Shown one piece after another: positions 22,801 to 34,453 of a stretch of DNA of 64,000 nucleotides. Both the position numbers and the translations under genes were made by a program. Within the stretch, counting starts at the first letter, position 1; the number at the start of each line of letters is the position of its first letter. This stretch comes from Endomychus coccineus (lineage: Eukaryota; Arthropoda; Insecta; Coleoptera; Endomychidae): the NCBI GenBank assembly GCA_958510875.1, contig OY294067.1:274890742-274954741 (forward strand). Reading direction: 5' to 3'. The notes under the pieces are model-generated. The model saw nothing but the letters and a program-made list of their open reading frames with translations. It was not told the DNA's origin and ran no database searches.

Positions 22801-22802
22801 AA

Positions 22803-23058
22803 TATGTATATGGAAGAGACAAAACTCTTATTGATTTTGGGCAAACTGTAATTCAAGGAATATGCTTAAATTTGACACGAATAAGTGAGAAGATCCAAAG
22901 TAACAAGGAGTTCATCGTATTTTAATAATAGACGAGAAATACAAAATCTGTTACCCAAGCGTTTTTTCCTCATTGATTTTTCATACTTCCCATGTATAAG
23001 GAAGAGACATCTTTTATATTATTCATCAATTCAATTCACCAAGTACTTTTCTTTGCAG
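22803..23058 (+). other. Intron end before the last 5-phosphatase exon
   Basis: No feature beyond the splice acceptor TTTTCTTTGCAG ending at 23058. Confidence 0.6.
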
Positions 23059-23301
23059 GAAAATTTCAACAGTTTGGACGATTATGTTTGCTATGAATAT
23101 ACCAGTAAAGGTTCATCTCCAACAGAAGAACCGAAAGTCAATGACAAAACTCCAATCAAATACGATTTGACGTTTACGGAGCTGCCGAATCGTTGCAAGG
23201 GCAATTATTGCCTGGTCTACATCAGCCAAACCGAAGATAAAGTAGTGAGCGTGCTTGGTATCAGCCAGCCTTTCCCCGTAGTCAAGAATGACAGCGATTA
23301 A
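23059..23301 (+). CDS. 5-phosphatase (INPP5K-like), terminal exon
   Basis: Acceptor CTTTTCTTTGCAG; phase 0; 80 codons and the stop TAA (23299-23301). It encodes the second half of the SKICH domain: YVCYEYTSKG, YDLTFTELPNRCKGNYCLVYI and VVSVLGISQPF, which match the final strands of SKICH (xxVxGxSxPF). The protein ends shortly after, as in INPP5K. No frameshift or internal stop. Confidence 0.88.
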   Translation, partial: ENFNSLDDYVCYEYTSKGSSPTEEPKVNDKTPIKYDLTFTELPNRCKGNYCLVYISQTEDKVVSVLGISQPFPVVKNDSD

Positions 23302-24190
23302 GGATGAACCATTATGTAAAATCTACTCATTTCCTTCACACATGGTGTTTGTATTACTCGATCCACAAGTAAATGTACACTTACTAGTCACATGGATGAT
23401 ACTTCTTGGCATGCTGATCCTAGTTTTCCAATAATGGGCCAAGAATAATAATTCATTTTGATTTACGATTTACATCACAATCAACGGTTTTATTTTACTT
23501 ATAACGCAAGAAATTTCAATTGTAGTTTAATTGTGAACAAAATTTTAATTTTGTTTTATTTTATATATTTTAGTATAATTAAGTATATTCCCGTAAGGTA
23601 GAGTGAAACGTAACAGTAAAAAGATATAATCATTGAGCTTTTCATGTAGACATTGATTCTGGATTCAGTTTGATTTACCCAATATTATTTCAAAACGATC
23701 GTGAGAAAAGAAATGTTTCTAAAGGTAAACTATAGGAACTGGAGGGTGATATTTTATATTTAAGTGCAATTTGATAATCCTTGTTAAAAAAGTTATGTTG
23801 TATACATTTTATTATTTGATGGAAGTATTTTATTAAAGTACATATTAATTAGGTTCTGACGTATTTTTTACATTTTGATATTAATTAATAAAGCGTATTT
23901 TCATAAGACTGCCTCTGATATTTTGATGCCTTTTTGCATAGGTACGAAACATGTCATTTTCTAATTTTGCACATATTATTAAATCTCGTAAATTGTGTTC
24001 ATATTGGTTTATGCCTACCGAGTATATCGTCAAACGGTGAAGAGTAGAATCGTGACGTCATACCGCGTTCGGAGTATTTCAGACCTTTCCCGTGCGTTTT
24101 CGTTAATTTCAATTTATCATATTTTTCTATTGCATTTCCCCAAACTGTTTTTAAAAATAAATTATAAAGCAAAAGATGCTATATGGCGTT
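23302..24190 (+). other. Probable 3' UTR and downstream sequence of the 5-phosphatase gene
   Basis: AT-rich sequence after the stop codon. An AATAAA at 23887-23892, about 585 nt past the stop, is the best polyadenylation signal seen. No other gene recognised. Confidence 0.5.
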
Positions 24191-24204
24191 AATATTGTTC
24201 ATAG

Positions 24205-25165
24205 GTTTAAAGCGAGAGGCGTTGCACAGGTCAAAAAGCGTACAAAACTACCCTCTGAAAGGGAAGTCGCGGTGGATTTCCCTAAATTTATTTATTTATC
24301 AATTATAAATAGGTTTTATATTTTTATTATTAAATAGAAATTAGTTATCAATATTATTTAAATAGTTTAAGTAATAAGTTTTTGTTCTGATTAAAATAAA
24401 GTTTTGTTAGAGAAAGAAAATATCTTTTTCAGCTTTAATTTTGCTGAAAATTTTAAATATTATATTTTTTGCCAAAAATGTGGCTTTATATTTACTACTA
24501 TAATTGAAATTTTAAAATGAATAAATATATCTCCATTCTTTTGTTATTAGTGAAAGTTTTATTTAAGTAAAAATTGTTCATCCTTTAACGTTTTTGAGAT
24601 GAAATTTCGAAGGTGTATTTTTACAATTTTTCATTTTAATTTTTTATATTTTACCAATAAATTTAATAAATTTTTATGGTTTTTGAATATAACAAATTTA
24701 TTTACATCCATAATTAAGAATTAAATTTGTAGGAAATTATTATTAATTTTTTTAATAATTAATTAAAAAACGTATAATTTAATTATTTATTATCAAATTA
24801 TGAAAAATTATTTAAAACATTTCGTGTTCTAAATTTAAAAGAAATATGTTTATTTTTATTATTTTAAAGAAAAAATCTAGTTATGTATTATTAGTATTGA
24901 AAAAGAATTTTGTAAAATAAATATATTAATAATAAATAAATAATGTTTTGTTGAAGTATGTAGTAACTTTTTCTTTGGTGAAATTTCAAGTCCTTTTTTT
25001 GTAAAACTTTTAATTTAAAATCTTATTTATAATAATTTAATTTTTTGATTTCACTGGACTTCCTCTAAACTTCCTTGAACTTTGACTACCCCATTTGGAA
25101 TTCCCTGTAAATGTACAATACTCCCCCTTGCGCAACGCCCCTTGGTTTAAAGTGTTTTAATATAA
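24205..25165. mobile_element. AT-rich TIR element (~0.95 kb)
   Basis: The left end GGTTTAAAGCGAGAGGCGTTGCAC and the reverse complement of the right end share TTTAAA, GGCGTTGC and neighbouring bases (about 20 of 23 positions). The interior is extremely AT-rich with no coding capacity. TTAATAT occurs outside both ends (about 24191 and 25160) and may be a target duplication. A MITE-like element. Confidence 0.5.
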
Positions 25166-25987
25166 TAGGTCAGAACCTAATTGCAATTTTGTTTATTATT
25201 ATTGCTATGGATTATGATAATGATAAGGTACGGAAATGTTGATGTTTTTATTTTATCGCGATATAAACATTAACTAATCACAAAGTAAGGGCATCTATGG
25301 AATATCTAAAAAAATAAACAGTTAAATTTATACTCTATTTGATAATTATTTTTGTTTGCCTCTATTGATAAACAAAAAGTCCTGCTTCTAGTACATAATA
25401 TCTCCGTCCAATGAACAATATTTTTAGATATTTTCGTTTTAAGCTTAGTTGATTGTTTTCGTTAATGGAAATGGTAATTTTGTAATAATTTATGTATTTA
25501 GATTTAATGTGTTTCTCATACAGGTTATACAAAAGTGTAGAAGTCAAGTGGAACGGAATCATGTAAGTTACTAAAATTATAATTGTATTGGATCGCAAAA
25601 TCCTAAAGTTTTAAGATGTGATTTCAACAAGTTTGCGTGACCCATTTACTTAATTGCCCATTTTATAACCAAAAATTTTACCGTTTTTTATGGTATTTGG
25701 AATGGTATTATATGTTTTCCCTTTAATTTAATGTGTTTACAACTATGTGTAATGTTATAGTGGAATGAACCAAAGAGAAACGTTTTAGAATTCGAAATTC
25801 TTCAATGTGATTTGTATATAAAAGGTACACAAAATACAGAAAATTTTGAAATATATATCTCATAGATCATAGATGCAGTGTAACAATTGCTCAACTGACA
25901 ACTGAGGTTATTTAATGCATATTCCAGTTGCATCAGAAGGTGTAATATTTGCTTGTTCAACAAATGAGGATTCATATGTATATGAAG
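25166..25987. other. No gene seen
   Basis: AT-rich with no recognisable coding or repeat signal. A 78-codon - strand frame at 25362-25598 has no motif. Confidence 0.4.
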
Positions 25988-26337
25988 TCTTAGGCCGGGG
26001 GCAGTCATGTAATTTTCAGTTGCTTTACAATTTGAGTGATTTCAAGTGGTTTATAACCTCTATATAGAAAGTGGACACGAGCAGTAAGCGCTTGAAGTAA
26101 GAGACCAGAGAGAAAACTCTAGACCAATTAATGGCGGTTGGCGATTGTGTGACGTTACACGAGACATTAGCAGCTGCATATAATAATAATAATGCTTTAT
26201 TCACACAGTAATAATAATGCAAATATGAAAAACCGGGTGTAAACAAATCGTTCAATGTAAAAAAAGTTAAGTTAGCGTGCTATCAGTAATAAATAAAGAT
26301 CAGTGCTGAAAATTACATGTGTGCGCCCGACCTTAGG
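25988..26337. mobile_element. Short TIR element (350 bp)
   Basis: The ends CTTAGGCCGGGGGC...CATGTAATTTTCAG (25990) and CTGAAAATTACATG...GCCCGACCTTAGG (26305-26337) form a ~36-bp imperfect inverted repeat. The interior has (AAT)n runs and no gene. The termini resemble those of small hAT- or piggyBac-type MITEs, but the target duplication is unclear. Confidence 0.55.
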
Positions 26338-28005
26338 ATATTACCGTGAGGTTTAGAGAATAAACTCAATTTATCTTAGACGTGTTCTTTCCTGTATTTA
26401 AACGGCAATTCAATTTCAATTAGGGAATATATTTAATTCAATTATTGCAACCAAAAATCTAGTGAATAGTAAGTTTATTGAATAACCCTAATTTTATTGA
26501 AGTGTCGCAGCCTATTAACAAATTAAATATATGTTATTTATTAGTCGTGCCTTCTGCTAACTAGTATATTCATGCAAATGGTTCTAGTCGTTGATTCAAA
26601 GTTTCAATCAACGTTCTAGTGAAATCTGAAATATATTCTTGCAAAGAAGTTATATTGAATATCGTAATGCACTTTTTAAATGTATAAAAGCCACTTTGAA
26701 TTAGAATTTATGTAAGTTATTCCTCAATACATAGTTTAATAAAAACTAAGGACCACTGTTTTGCCTCAAATATGTATAAGGCTATCTTAAATCTGTATCC
26801 TTACGAATAAACCGTATATACGATTATTTTGTCTTGATTGTGGTGACTCCTCAACATCTTCACGTACAATGCCTCAATTGATAATGTAGTCTCTTGAATA
26901 AAGCAAGAATCATTTAAAAATATTCAATGGTGTAGTTTTAATAGCAAATTCGAAAAGAAACCAACAGATCATCCACCTCTTATGATTGACAAGACGGTTA
27001 ACAATGTCATTTCGCCATGTCTATTCCCACTATTAAGTGACGTAGTAAGGGGGGTTTGCCCCCTCTCCCGAAATTGTAACTAAATCTGCTTAATGTTTGA
27101 AATATTTTCATACTTTTAAATCGAACTCTTATGTATTAACTCCCTCAAAAATTAATTAACTCCTCTTCCGGAAAAAATTGTCTTACTACGCCGCTGCTTT
27201 ATTTCCGATTCAGTGTTCCATTCAAATCGTTCGTTCTGCAACAACTTTGATGATTGAAAATATACTGTTGGCGATGAGAACAAAAATAGTATTTTAGTGA
27301 CTAACGAAATTGGCAAAATATATCAGAGAAGTAATTTTACTCATTCCTGAACATCCACCTAAGATGAATGAAAGTTTCGTTTACAATATTTTCCAATTCG
27401 GAACCGCAAGATTTAATTTCCAAAATAATCTTTTTCATATGCAATTTTGAAGTGAATTTTGCGAAAATTTAAATTTCAGAATATTCGATCGTAACGTTTT
27501 CTCAAAGTTAAAAACTGTTTAAGTTGGCTCTAGGCAAATAATTGTCTTTCTGTGAAGATTGGAATTATACAATTTTTACTAGTATGCAGGTACTCGAGGT
27601 AATCAAATCGTTGAAACAGTGTTAGTAAAATAACAATGAACTTCGGTGTAAAAAATTCAATTTTAATCCCGACCAAAGTCGATATAGAAAAATGGAAGTT
27701 TTAATTTATCGTCAACTAAAGTAACAATCACTAGAAAGGCGGATGAGTTAAATAGTGAAAAGTAAGGCATTGATCATGGAGATTTAGAGAAGTCAACTTT
27801 ACTGATTTTTTTTTGGTAACCATTAGCTTAGTGTCTTATTGTAGAGCTGTTGTGAATAATTGGAATCTTATATTCAGTGACTGAATTTCGATTTCGTATC
27901 GTGTGATTGTTCAAAAAAATACTTTTTTATTCAGATTATATGGTTATAATGCTATTATTTTAATTTCAATATACCATAAATAAAATATATAATATAATAA
28001 ACTAT
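26338..28005. other. No gene seen; one small TIR block
   Basis: The only structure noticed is 27043-27197: the ends GACGTAGTAAG and CTTACTACGCCGC are inverted copies around a ~150-bp AT-rich core, as in small hAT-type MITEs. The rest is AT-rich without recognisable genes. Confidence 0.4.
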
Positions 28006-28009
28006 AGAA

Positions 28010-28560
28010 GATTTCACACTGTGGATACACTGTAAATAAGAAACAATCACCCTCATCCTCTAAAAAAAAAATGTTAAAGTACTTATGACCTTTCAGCTAC
28101 CAAGTAGCCATTTTAGAGAAAACTAAATTACAGATCAAACTGTGCCTGTTCTATCTGAACAGCATTTTTAATGGATAAGGATGTTTCTTATTTATAGTGA
28201 TATAATATGTAGTTTTGTTGCAAGTAGCTTATAACTGAAGAATTGAAATGCTCTCATTAAACTTATAATAATATTTATTAGAAAAATACGAAAGTTATGG
28301 GAATAAGAACATTTTATCAATAACCAACAATTGGTTTTCACGAAATATGATCACATAGTTAGACATAGGTCCACCAGGTGTTTATCGGGACAAATAAATC
28401 ATACGCCTTCATGCTTCCAACTGAGGAGAGTATAGGTTCGATGTTACATTGAAAATAATAATGATAATCTCAATATCTCTAGATGATAAATATTTCATGA
28501 ATGATTGGACCTGATCAATAAACATAACCTCCAAGGTAGCTTTCACCTTGATGAATGAGC
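28010..28560. repeat. PLE family A terminal sequence and a duplicated ~340-bp block
   Basis: 28010-28200 is the family A PLE terminus in inverted orientation (GGCTACTTGGTAGCTGAAA on the - strand). From about 28195 to 28560 the sequence matches 32635-32975 closely and colinearly (TTTATAGTGATATAATATG, GATCACATAGTTAGAC, ATCTCTAGATGAT). Part of a PLE or of a local duplication. Confidence 0.6.
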
Positions 28561-28984
28561 GTCGAGTTAACAAATTTGGAGTCTATCCCGATCACTGGCA
28601 GTTTTACTGTAGGTTCATTTGTGCAGTCGACTCTTTTAAAAATTAGGTAAACTATATCGAAAGAGACTACTCGGACAGGTGAACCAGAAGATACGTGTAC
28701 GTACATTATGAGATTCGTGTGCATTGTTCCAATGCACTGACTCAGTTCAGTCGTTCAGCGCTTACACGTTGTTTGTATTTAACCTCGGCGAGGATAAAGC
28801 GATCGCAATGGAGGCATATTCGGTAGAATATATTAAAGAAAACACAAAACATTTCCAAACTAGTGTAGAAATAATTGCTTTTTGGACAAAGTTAAACTGA
28901 AAAGTGAATTAATGGTTTTATACAGCAGGGAAGATTTTCGTTTAGAAGCAAGTTGATTAGCAATTATGCAATTATTTCTAGATC

Positions 28985-29240
28985 GAAATCTCACGTTTTA
29001 GTGAAACTCTTTCATTATTAAATTTAATTTCTACCATACCGATGACAAGTGTTGAAAGTAGACGCTGTTTTTCAACGCTTGAAAGAGTTATAACTTGCTT
29101 GAGAAATACAATGGCGCAGGACAGACTAAATTCACTTTGCTTAAGTATGGAGAAAACACTAATTGCAGATTTTAATAATTGTGTAATTGACTTTCTTGTG
29201 AATTCCAAAAATAGACGAAAGGATTTTCAAACCTCAAGCT
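28985..29240 (+). pseudogene. hAT transposase C-terminal (dimerisation) relic
   Basis: The frame reads FSETLSLLNLISTIPMTSVE, then SRRCFSTLERVITCLRNTMA, QDRLNSLCLSMEK and VIDFLVNSKNRRKDF. This is the hAT C-terminal dimerisation domain of ZMYM1-like transposases (usually SVExERSFSxLKRIKTxLRNTMxQDRLNxLxL). Upstream codons are broken by stops, so only a relic remains. Confidence 0.75.
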
Positions 29241-30138
29241 TAGATACATCTAGGGATTGTAGGGTACTTATAATTTTCTTATATTTTAATATTAAATACC
29301 TATTTAAATATTATTTTTAATAATTTTTGTCAAGATTCCTGTCAATCACATCAAAAATATTTGGCCAACGAAACTTATTTCGTCAGGCAAATATTTTTGC
29401 TCTGTGAATTTCCCATTTATAAGTTTATGGTGTTTGACCTTGAAAAATGAAAAATTTTAGGCGTATTTTTCTTGTGCGCACCCCCATACCCTAGTGTTCA
29501 GCCGCTACTGATCCCGATCGCAGTTGAAATTAACTAGCTCCATTTTGGTTCCCTGTAAAGCCATTGTCTTGACTGAAAATCATTTTTCGTGAATGCCTAA
29601 TGATTCAATTTTCGTTTTTATTGCAACCATTGACTTTGTTGCAATTTTAAACAGGTATCTAGATTGAATTCTGAGGGACTAGTGCATTTTTTGTGGAAGT
29701 CGTGTATCTATTAAATTTCAGCTCACAGTTTTTTTTAGATATATCTAAAATTATATCATAAATATTAAAGTTTTTTGAATTATCAAGAATGTAGATAAAA
29801 CATTACTTTCTAATAAATGATGTTCATAAATCAAATCTCCGAAATATGTTGGTAACTGCTAGTCATTCATAAGTTCGCTATAATTCGTCATAATAGGTGC
29901 AATTATTTGTTAGTATTTTTAACAGCTCCTGAATTTAATGATACATTATTCGTTTTAAATTTCAGATTATAAATTTCTGACAAAGTTCGATTTATTGTAA
30001 TAATAATATGATTAATTGTATTATATCATTGTTAGTTTATATTAATTCCAAATAAATCGTATATTCTCACAATTTTGTTTTTTTTTTCTTATTCTTATAG
30101 GAAAAAATAAACATATACCACATAGCAATATGGATAAC
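29241..30138. other. Possible hAT 3' end and unassigned AT-rich sequence
   Basis: A GC-richer patch at 29475-29515 (CACCCCCATACCC, CAGCCGCTACTG) resembles the ends of hAT elements and may terminate the relic at 28985-29240. No gene from there to 30138. Confidence 0.35.
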
Positions 30139-30334
30139 GAATAACCTAGATCTCTTGGATAGTAGACTTCCGCTGACAGCTAATCTTGAAAAATCTTGTC
30201 TTCCGGATGGATTCCGCGTCACAATAGCTCGACTTGATGCCGACGTTCCGCCAACCATTACAGGTGGCATCAAGTCGAGCTATTGTGACGCGGAATCCAT
30301 CCGGAAGACAAGATTTTTGAATAACCTAGATCTC
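30139..30334. repeat. Perfect 53-bp inverted repeat inside 16-bp direct repeats
   Basis: Arms 30189-30241 and 30266-30318 are exact reverse complements over 53 bp with a 24-nt spacer. The outer 16-mer GAATAACCTAGATCTC occurs in the same orientation at 30139-30154 and 30319-30334. The arms are clearly GC-richer than the surroundings. The left part reads open (LTANLEKSCLPDGF...) after an acceptor-like TTCTTATTCTTATAG at about 30085-30101, so it could be a fragment of an exon, but the protein is not recognised. Confidence 0.9.
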
Positions 30335-30369
30335 ATTCGTTCTCAAATTTTAAAAATACAGGTGTGACG

Positions 30370-31145
30370 TTGATGCCAATAAGGCGTATATTGTAATATT
30401 AATCCAGTCACATATGTTGAAATGGACTTTGCTCCATAGTTCACTAACTTGCCTCGCCTGTAGAAAGCAAAAATATATAGTAAATGATTAGAAACAGATG
30501 GAAATACGCCAAATTATATTCTATGCCATTACATTGAATATTCGAATCGACAACATATGTGTTTTACAAGGGTCGATACTAGGACTTTTATTGTATTTTG
30601 TATTATTATAAATACGAATGAATTACCTACTGTTACTTCTATTGTTATTTCCTTATGTTAGCAAAAAGACATCCCTATTACTCATTGTCATAAGAATTAC
30701 CGTCAACTTGTAAGCTCTAATATTGACCTTCATCGCACTAGGTAAGGTGAGAATAGGCTTATTTTTCACTTCATAAGTTCTGTTATAACAAATATCTAAG
30801 AACTCCCAATAAGAAGGTCGAACGTCTGGGAATGTGATGAGAAAGGTTTATATTAAACGGGAATGATACATTGTGGAAAAATTCCAAAATGTACTTTTAT
30901 TATAAAAAGAAAACATGTTTCGCCAGACAGTGGTTCTTCAGGTGACCAATGGTACTTAAACCTTAAACTTACAGCTATATATACGAGAAAATCACCAAAA
31001 GAACTGACTTAATTATTGGGAATTGAGATTATTTCCAGTTAATTTACGGATTACAAGAATACAGGTTGTTTACACTAAGGGATTAAAATCTAATAATTAT
31101 AAGTTGGCGCTATGTTGTTTATTGAGTAAAAGATAACTGCTTATA
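30370..31145. other. No gene seen
   Basis: AT-rich; no coding signal or repeat recognised. Confidence 0.4.
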
Positions 31146-31149
31146 TTTA

Positions 31150-31335
31150 TTAATTTCTGAGTATTTTATCTGAAAGTCTCCATTTATTTACCACATGTTC
31201 GATATCAAAATTTTGATTAAATTGGTAGGCGGTCTCTGACAAATATTTTGCCTAATGGGAGTCAAGCTTGTTATTTCTGTAACTCCTAAAATGTTCACCA
31301 ACTCTACTAGAGAAGAACCTGCCACTTTGACCTTT
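31150..31335 (-). pseudogene. PLE family C GIY-YIG endonuclease relic
   Basis: On the - strand, with one frameshift, the sequence can be read as NKLDSHxAKYLSETAYQFNQNFDIEHVVNK. This resembles the middle of PLE endonucleases, where a His/Ala/Lys helix is followed by xxHxF. A colinear second copy lies at 32985-33145. The active-site GIY...YIG part is not present. Confidence 0.45.
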
Positions 31336-31339
31336 AACT

Positions 31340-31452
31340 TATTTAAATACAGGTCACACAATTTCTCAAAAAGGTTTATCAATCTTGAAACACTAGGTAA
31401 TTTAGAAAGGATGGAAATGTATAAGCGAAAAAGCGTTAATGAATCCAGATAA
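31340..31452 (+). pseudogene. PLE family A endonuclease tail
   Basis: GHTISQKGLSI (with one frame break), then LGNLERMEMYKRK and a stop. This is the C-terminal end of the family A GIY-YIG domain, as at 5504-5740. It is joined directly to the family C relic. Confidence 0.6.
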
Positions 31453-31459
31453 GATCCCT

Positions 31460-31790
31460 TAAATACCCTATTCCAAGTAGTACTTGAACAGGCATTTTGA
31501 TTTTTAGTTTACTAATAACCTATAAATGAGTTCACACTGTGAATATATTATAACACTTTTGAAAAGAAATAATCACCACTAAAATAATACTATCAAAGTA
31601 CTGAGGACTTTTCGGCTACCAAGTACTCTGATGATGGCTACTTGGTACCCGAAAGGTCCTCAGTACTTTAATAGTATTTTTAGTGGATAAGGGTGATTAT
31701 TTCTTGTCAATAGTATTCCTAGTTTAGTTTACTCTGATGAAGGCTACTTGGTAGATGAAAAGTCCTCAGTACTTGAACATTATTTTCCTC
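31460..31790. repeat. PLE family A terminal repeats, partly inverted
   Basis: Contains a palindrome: GACTTTTCGGCTACCAAGTA near 31608-31627 is followed by CTCTGATGATGGCTACTTGG and its downstream GTCCTCAGTACT. Two hammerhead-like cores occur, at 31629 (CTGATGA, stem, GAAA) and about 31733 (CTGATGA, then a mutated stem, GAAA). Arms in opposite orientation suggest joined terminal repeats of two PLE copies. Confidence 0.55.
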
Positions 31791-32148
31791 AAATCTAAAA
31801 CCTGTAATACCTAAAGATAAACAAACCCACACAGTATATAAATTGAATTGTTTAGATTGTGATGGAACTTATACTGGAATCTCTAAACAATATTTACAAA
31901 AAAGAATGTACGGCCATAAGTATAGCACAAGAAATAAGAACTTAGAAAATTCCACCGCCCTTGCTAAGCACTGTTTTGATTATAACCATCAATTTGATTA
32001 CAAAAATGTTAATATTTTAACTAAAGAAACCAATTATTATAAAAGATCTATCCTGGAGATGATTCACATAAAAAGGGATTCAAATTCTGTAAATCATAGG
32101 AATGATATTCAGGGATTGATTCAGATTTATACTAACTTGATTAATTAA
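31783..32148 (+). pseudogene. PLE family B endonuclease C-terminal ORF
   Basis: An open frame of about 120 codons runs from about 31783 through NLKPVIPKDKQTHTVYKLNC, then LDCDGTYTGISKQYLQKRMY, GHKYSTRN, ALAKHCFDYNHQFDYKNVNI and RSILEMIHIKRD to a stop at 32146. TYTGIS stands where PLE GIY-YIG domains have YIGQT. HxxxTRN and AxAKHCFxxxHxF follow as in the family. No RT is attached, so it is a 5'-truncated element. A hammerhead ribozyme lies about 380 bp downstream. Copies: 41616-41825 and 45395-45715. Confidence 0.75.
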
Positions 32149-32529
32149 AACTCTTGCAAATTCCTACATACGTCTTTATAATGTTAAAAGTATATTTTAG
32201 GAAGAACGCTTAAAGTGAAGTAAATTCCAATGCAGGTCTAAAACCTTTTCAAGTACGTCATAAATCTACATCTGGGTCGAGTTATTACAAACAAATAGCT
32301 TCGAACTCCAGTTGCTTTGAGACCATAGCAATATGCGTTTGTACATTATGAGAATATTACTTAACAGTGGTTTCTTGTTACAAAAAAATCTGTACTTTAA
32401 TATTAACGATACAATTTTCGATTATTCGTGGTTCTGTTCGTTTCGACGGCGTGAGCTTTTTGATTGAAAATTGTGCGATATGGACGCTTGTGCTAATTAG
32501 TTTTAGTTGACCCCTTTTTGACAAAATAA

Positions 32530-32571
32530 GTCTTCTGATGATGGTCATGAGACCGAAACGTACGTAAAGAC
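32530..32571 (+). ncRNA. Hammerhead ribozyme (type I, minimal stem III)
   Basis: All core elements are present. CTGATGA is at 32535-32541. Stem II is GGTC (32543-32546) and GACC (32551-32554) with an ATGA loop. GAAA is at 32555-32558. Stem III is ACG/CGT (32558-32560 with 32563-32565), closed by a two-base TA. The cleavage triplet GTA is at 32564-32566. Stem I pairs GTCTT (32530-32534) with AAGAC (32567-32571). Hammerheads with very short stem III are known from Penelope-like elements (Cervera and De la Pena), which fits its place about 380 bp after a PLE endonuclease. Predicted cleavage follows 32566. Confidence 0.78.
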
Positions 32572-32634
32572 GAACATTTATAACAGAGTGTTAATGTGAC
32601 CTAATTCCCGAGAATTTTTTTTATAATTTATTTA

Positions 32635-33145
32635 TAGTGATATAATATGCAGTTTTGTTGCAAGTAGCATTTAACTGAAGTATTGAAATGTTCTCATTGA
32701 ACTTACAATAATTGTTGTGGTTTATTAGAAAAATTCGAAAGTCATGGCAATAAGAACATTTTATCAATGACCCACAAAATATGATCACATAGTTAGACGT
32801 AGGTCCATCAGGTATTTATCGAGACAAATACATGCATTCATGCTTCTGACTCAGGATAGGTTCGATATTACTTTGGCAATAATAATTTCACCATCATATC
32901 TCTAGATGATGAATATTTCATGAATGATTGCACGTGATAACTAAACATAACCTCGAAGCTATCTTTCACCGGTGCCTGATATATGATGAAACATCCCTCT
33001 ATTTACCACATGTATTATTTCAAAATTTTGATTAAATTGGTGGCTGGTCTCTAACAAATATGTTGCGTAATGGGATTCTAGTTCGTTATTCTTCTAACTT
33101 CTAGAAAAACACCTACCACTTTCACCTTAAATGCTTGGACAAGAC
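32635..33145. repeat. Second copy of the 28195-28560 block plus PLE family C relic
   Basis: 32635-32975 matches 28195-28560 colinearly. 32985-33145 matches 31160-31330 (TTTACCACATGT, TCAAAATTTTGATTAAATTGG), the family C endonuclease relic on the - strand. The order of these blocks differs between the two places, so this is repeat debris rather than a clean duplication. Confidence 0.55.
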
Positions 33146-34453
33146 CCCCAATTCAACTTACAGACTTCAATCAATCAATCATTCCCATGGACTCAATAAT
33201 ATGCGACCTACTAACGAAATCACATAATAAAAACAATATAGGCTCCAATCAGCCAACAGTTCTCGTTACTTGGAAGTAAATCTTTGATCCACATCCAAAG
33301 TGGAAGCCACAGATGAAGAATTTGTTATCAAAATGTATTTAGACCGATGTAGTGAATGCAAACTAGCTAATTGTCAGCGATATTTCGCAAAATTTTGCAA
33401 CTTGGGCGCACCATTATTACTTGCTTTCCATCTACCCCCCTTCGCTACGTCTCTGATTAATTTATGCAGCAGGATGGCTTATCTAATATATCTGGCTGAA
33501 AAATTATAATTTAATTGCTATCTACAAATTTTCAACCAGTATATAATGAAACAAAAAGTAAGGGCATTTATTCTTATTTAATACTAATTTGAACTTACAA
33601 AATATCAAATAACGAAAATAAATTAAAGGGATTTTTTTAATACTTTGTACAAATATATAAGTAGGTACTATACGTAATTAAATGAAAATATGAAATTAAG
33701 TTCTAATAGAATTTCTTAAATTATCTAACATATAGTATGGAATGTTTGAAAATCTTTACGATAGACATTCATAAACAAAAAAGTCAATTGCATTAAAAGA
33801 ATACATAATTCGAATTCAATTTTGTTAAGGAACAAAAATATCAGGTCTTTCTTGCGTTCATTCCACATCAACTTATTCTTAAATACTCAACTGCTGGACT
33901 GATGCTCTATTTGAACACAGTATCTTTATACTTCCAATCGTTTCTTTAGCATAAAGCATTGACATTTTCAATTAATTAATCTTAATTCCGATTGAGATTG
34001 TACTTATTGTCATTTTTTTAGTTGGTTGTGCTACACTTTCAATTATTGAGAATATATACAACTGGCGAACAAATGTAGGTACTGCAAATGGCATACTTCA
34101 AGTATGCACTCTCGGACAGGTTTGAGACGATTCAAATGTCATGAATTGTTTCAGCAAGTTTTTGACGAATGTTCACATTGCGAACATGAATAATTGAAAA
34201 CCTCGAATCGTGGAACAATGTTTCCAACATAATAATTAATTGTTCGATATATGTTTGGGAGATTTAAATTATTAATGATGAATTTCGGAAATTTTTTCAA
34301 CACTGTGTGAAGATATACATAAACATATAAAAATATGAAATTACAATCTAATGGAATACTTTCAATAATGAACATTTAGTCTGTTACACTATCTCATCTT
34401 ATGGCAGGAGGCACTAAACCAATTTTCAAACTTCAGTCTTATTTGGTTGGCAA
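33146..34453. other. No gene seen
   Basis: AT-rich. The open frame 33300-33509 has no recognisable motif. The stretch just below 34453 would be the 3' UTR of the receptor's distal terminal exon. Confidence 0.4.

Noticed and set aside
22341..22802. 153-codon + strand frame taken as a separate gene
   Set aside because: It is the out-of-frame 3' part of the LINE copy at 21577-22800 (GDISLFYRY and 3' tail).
33300..33509. 69-codon + strand frame with several cysteines
   Set aside because: No recognisable zinc-finger spacing and no support from flanking sequence.
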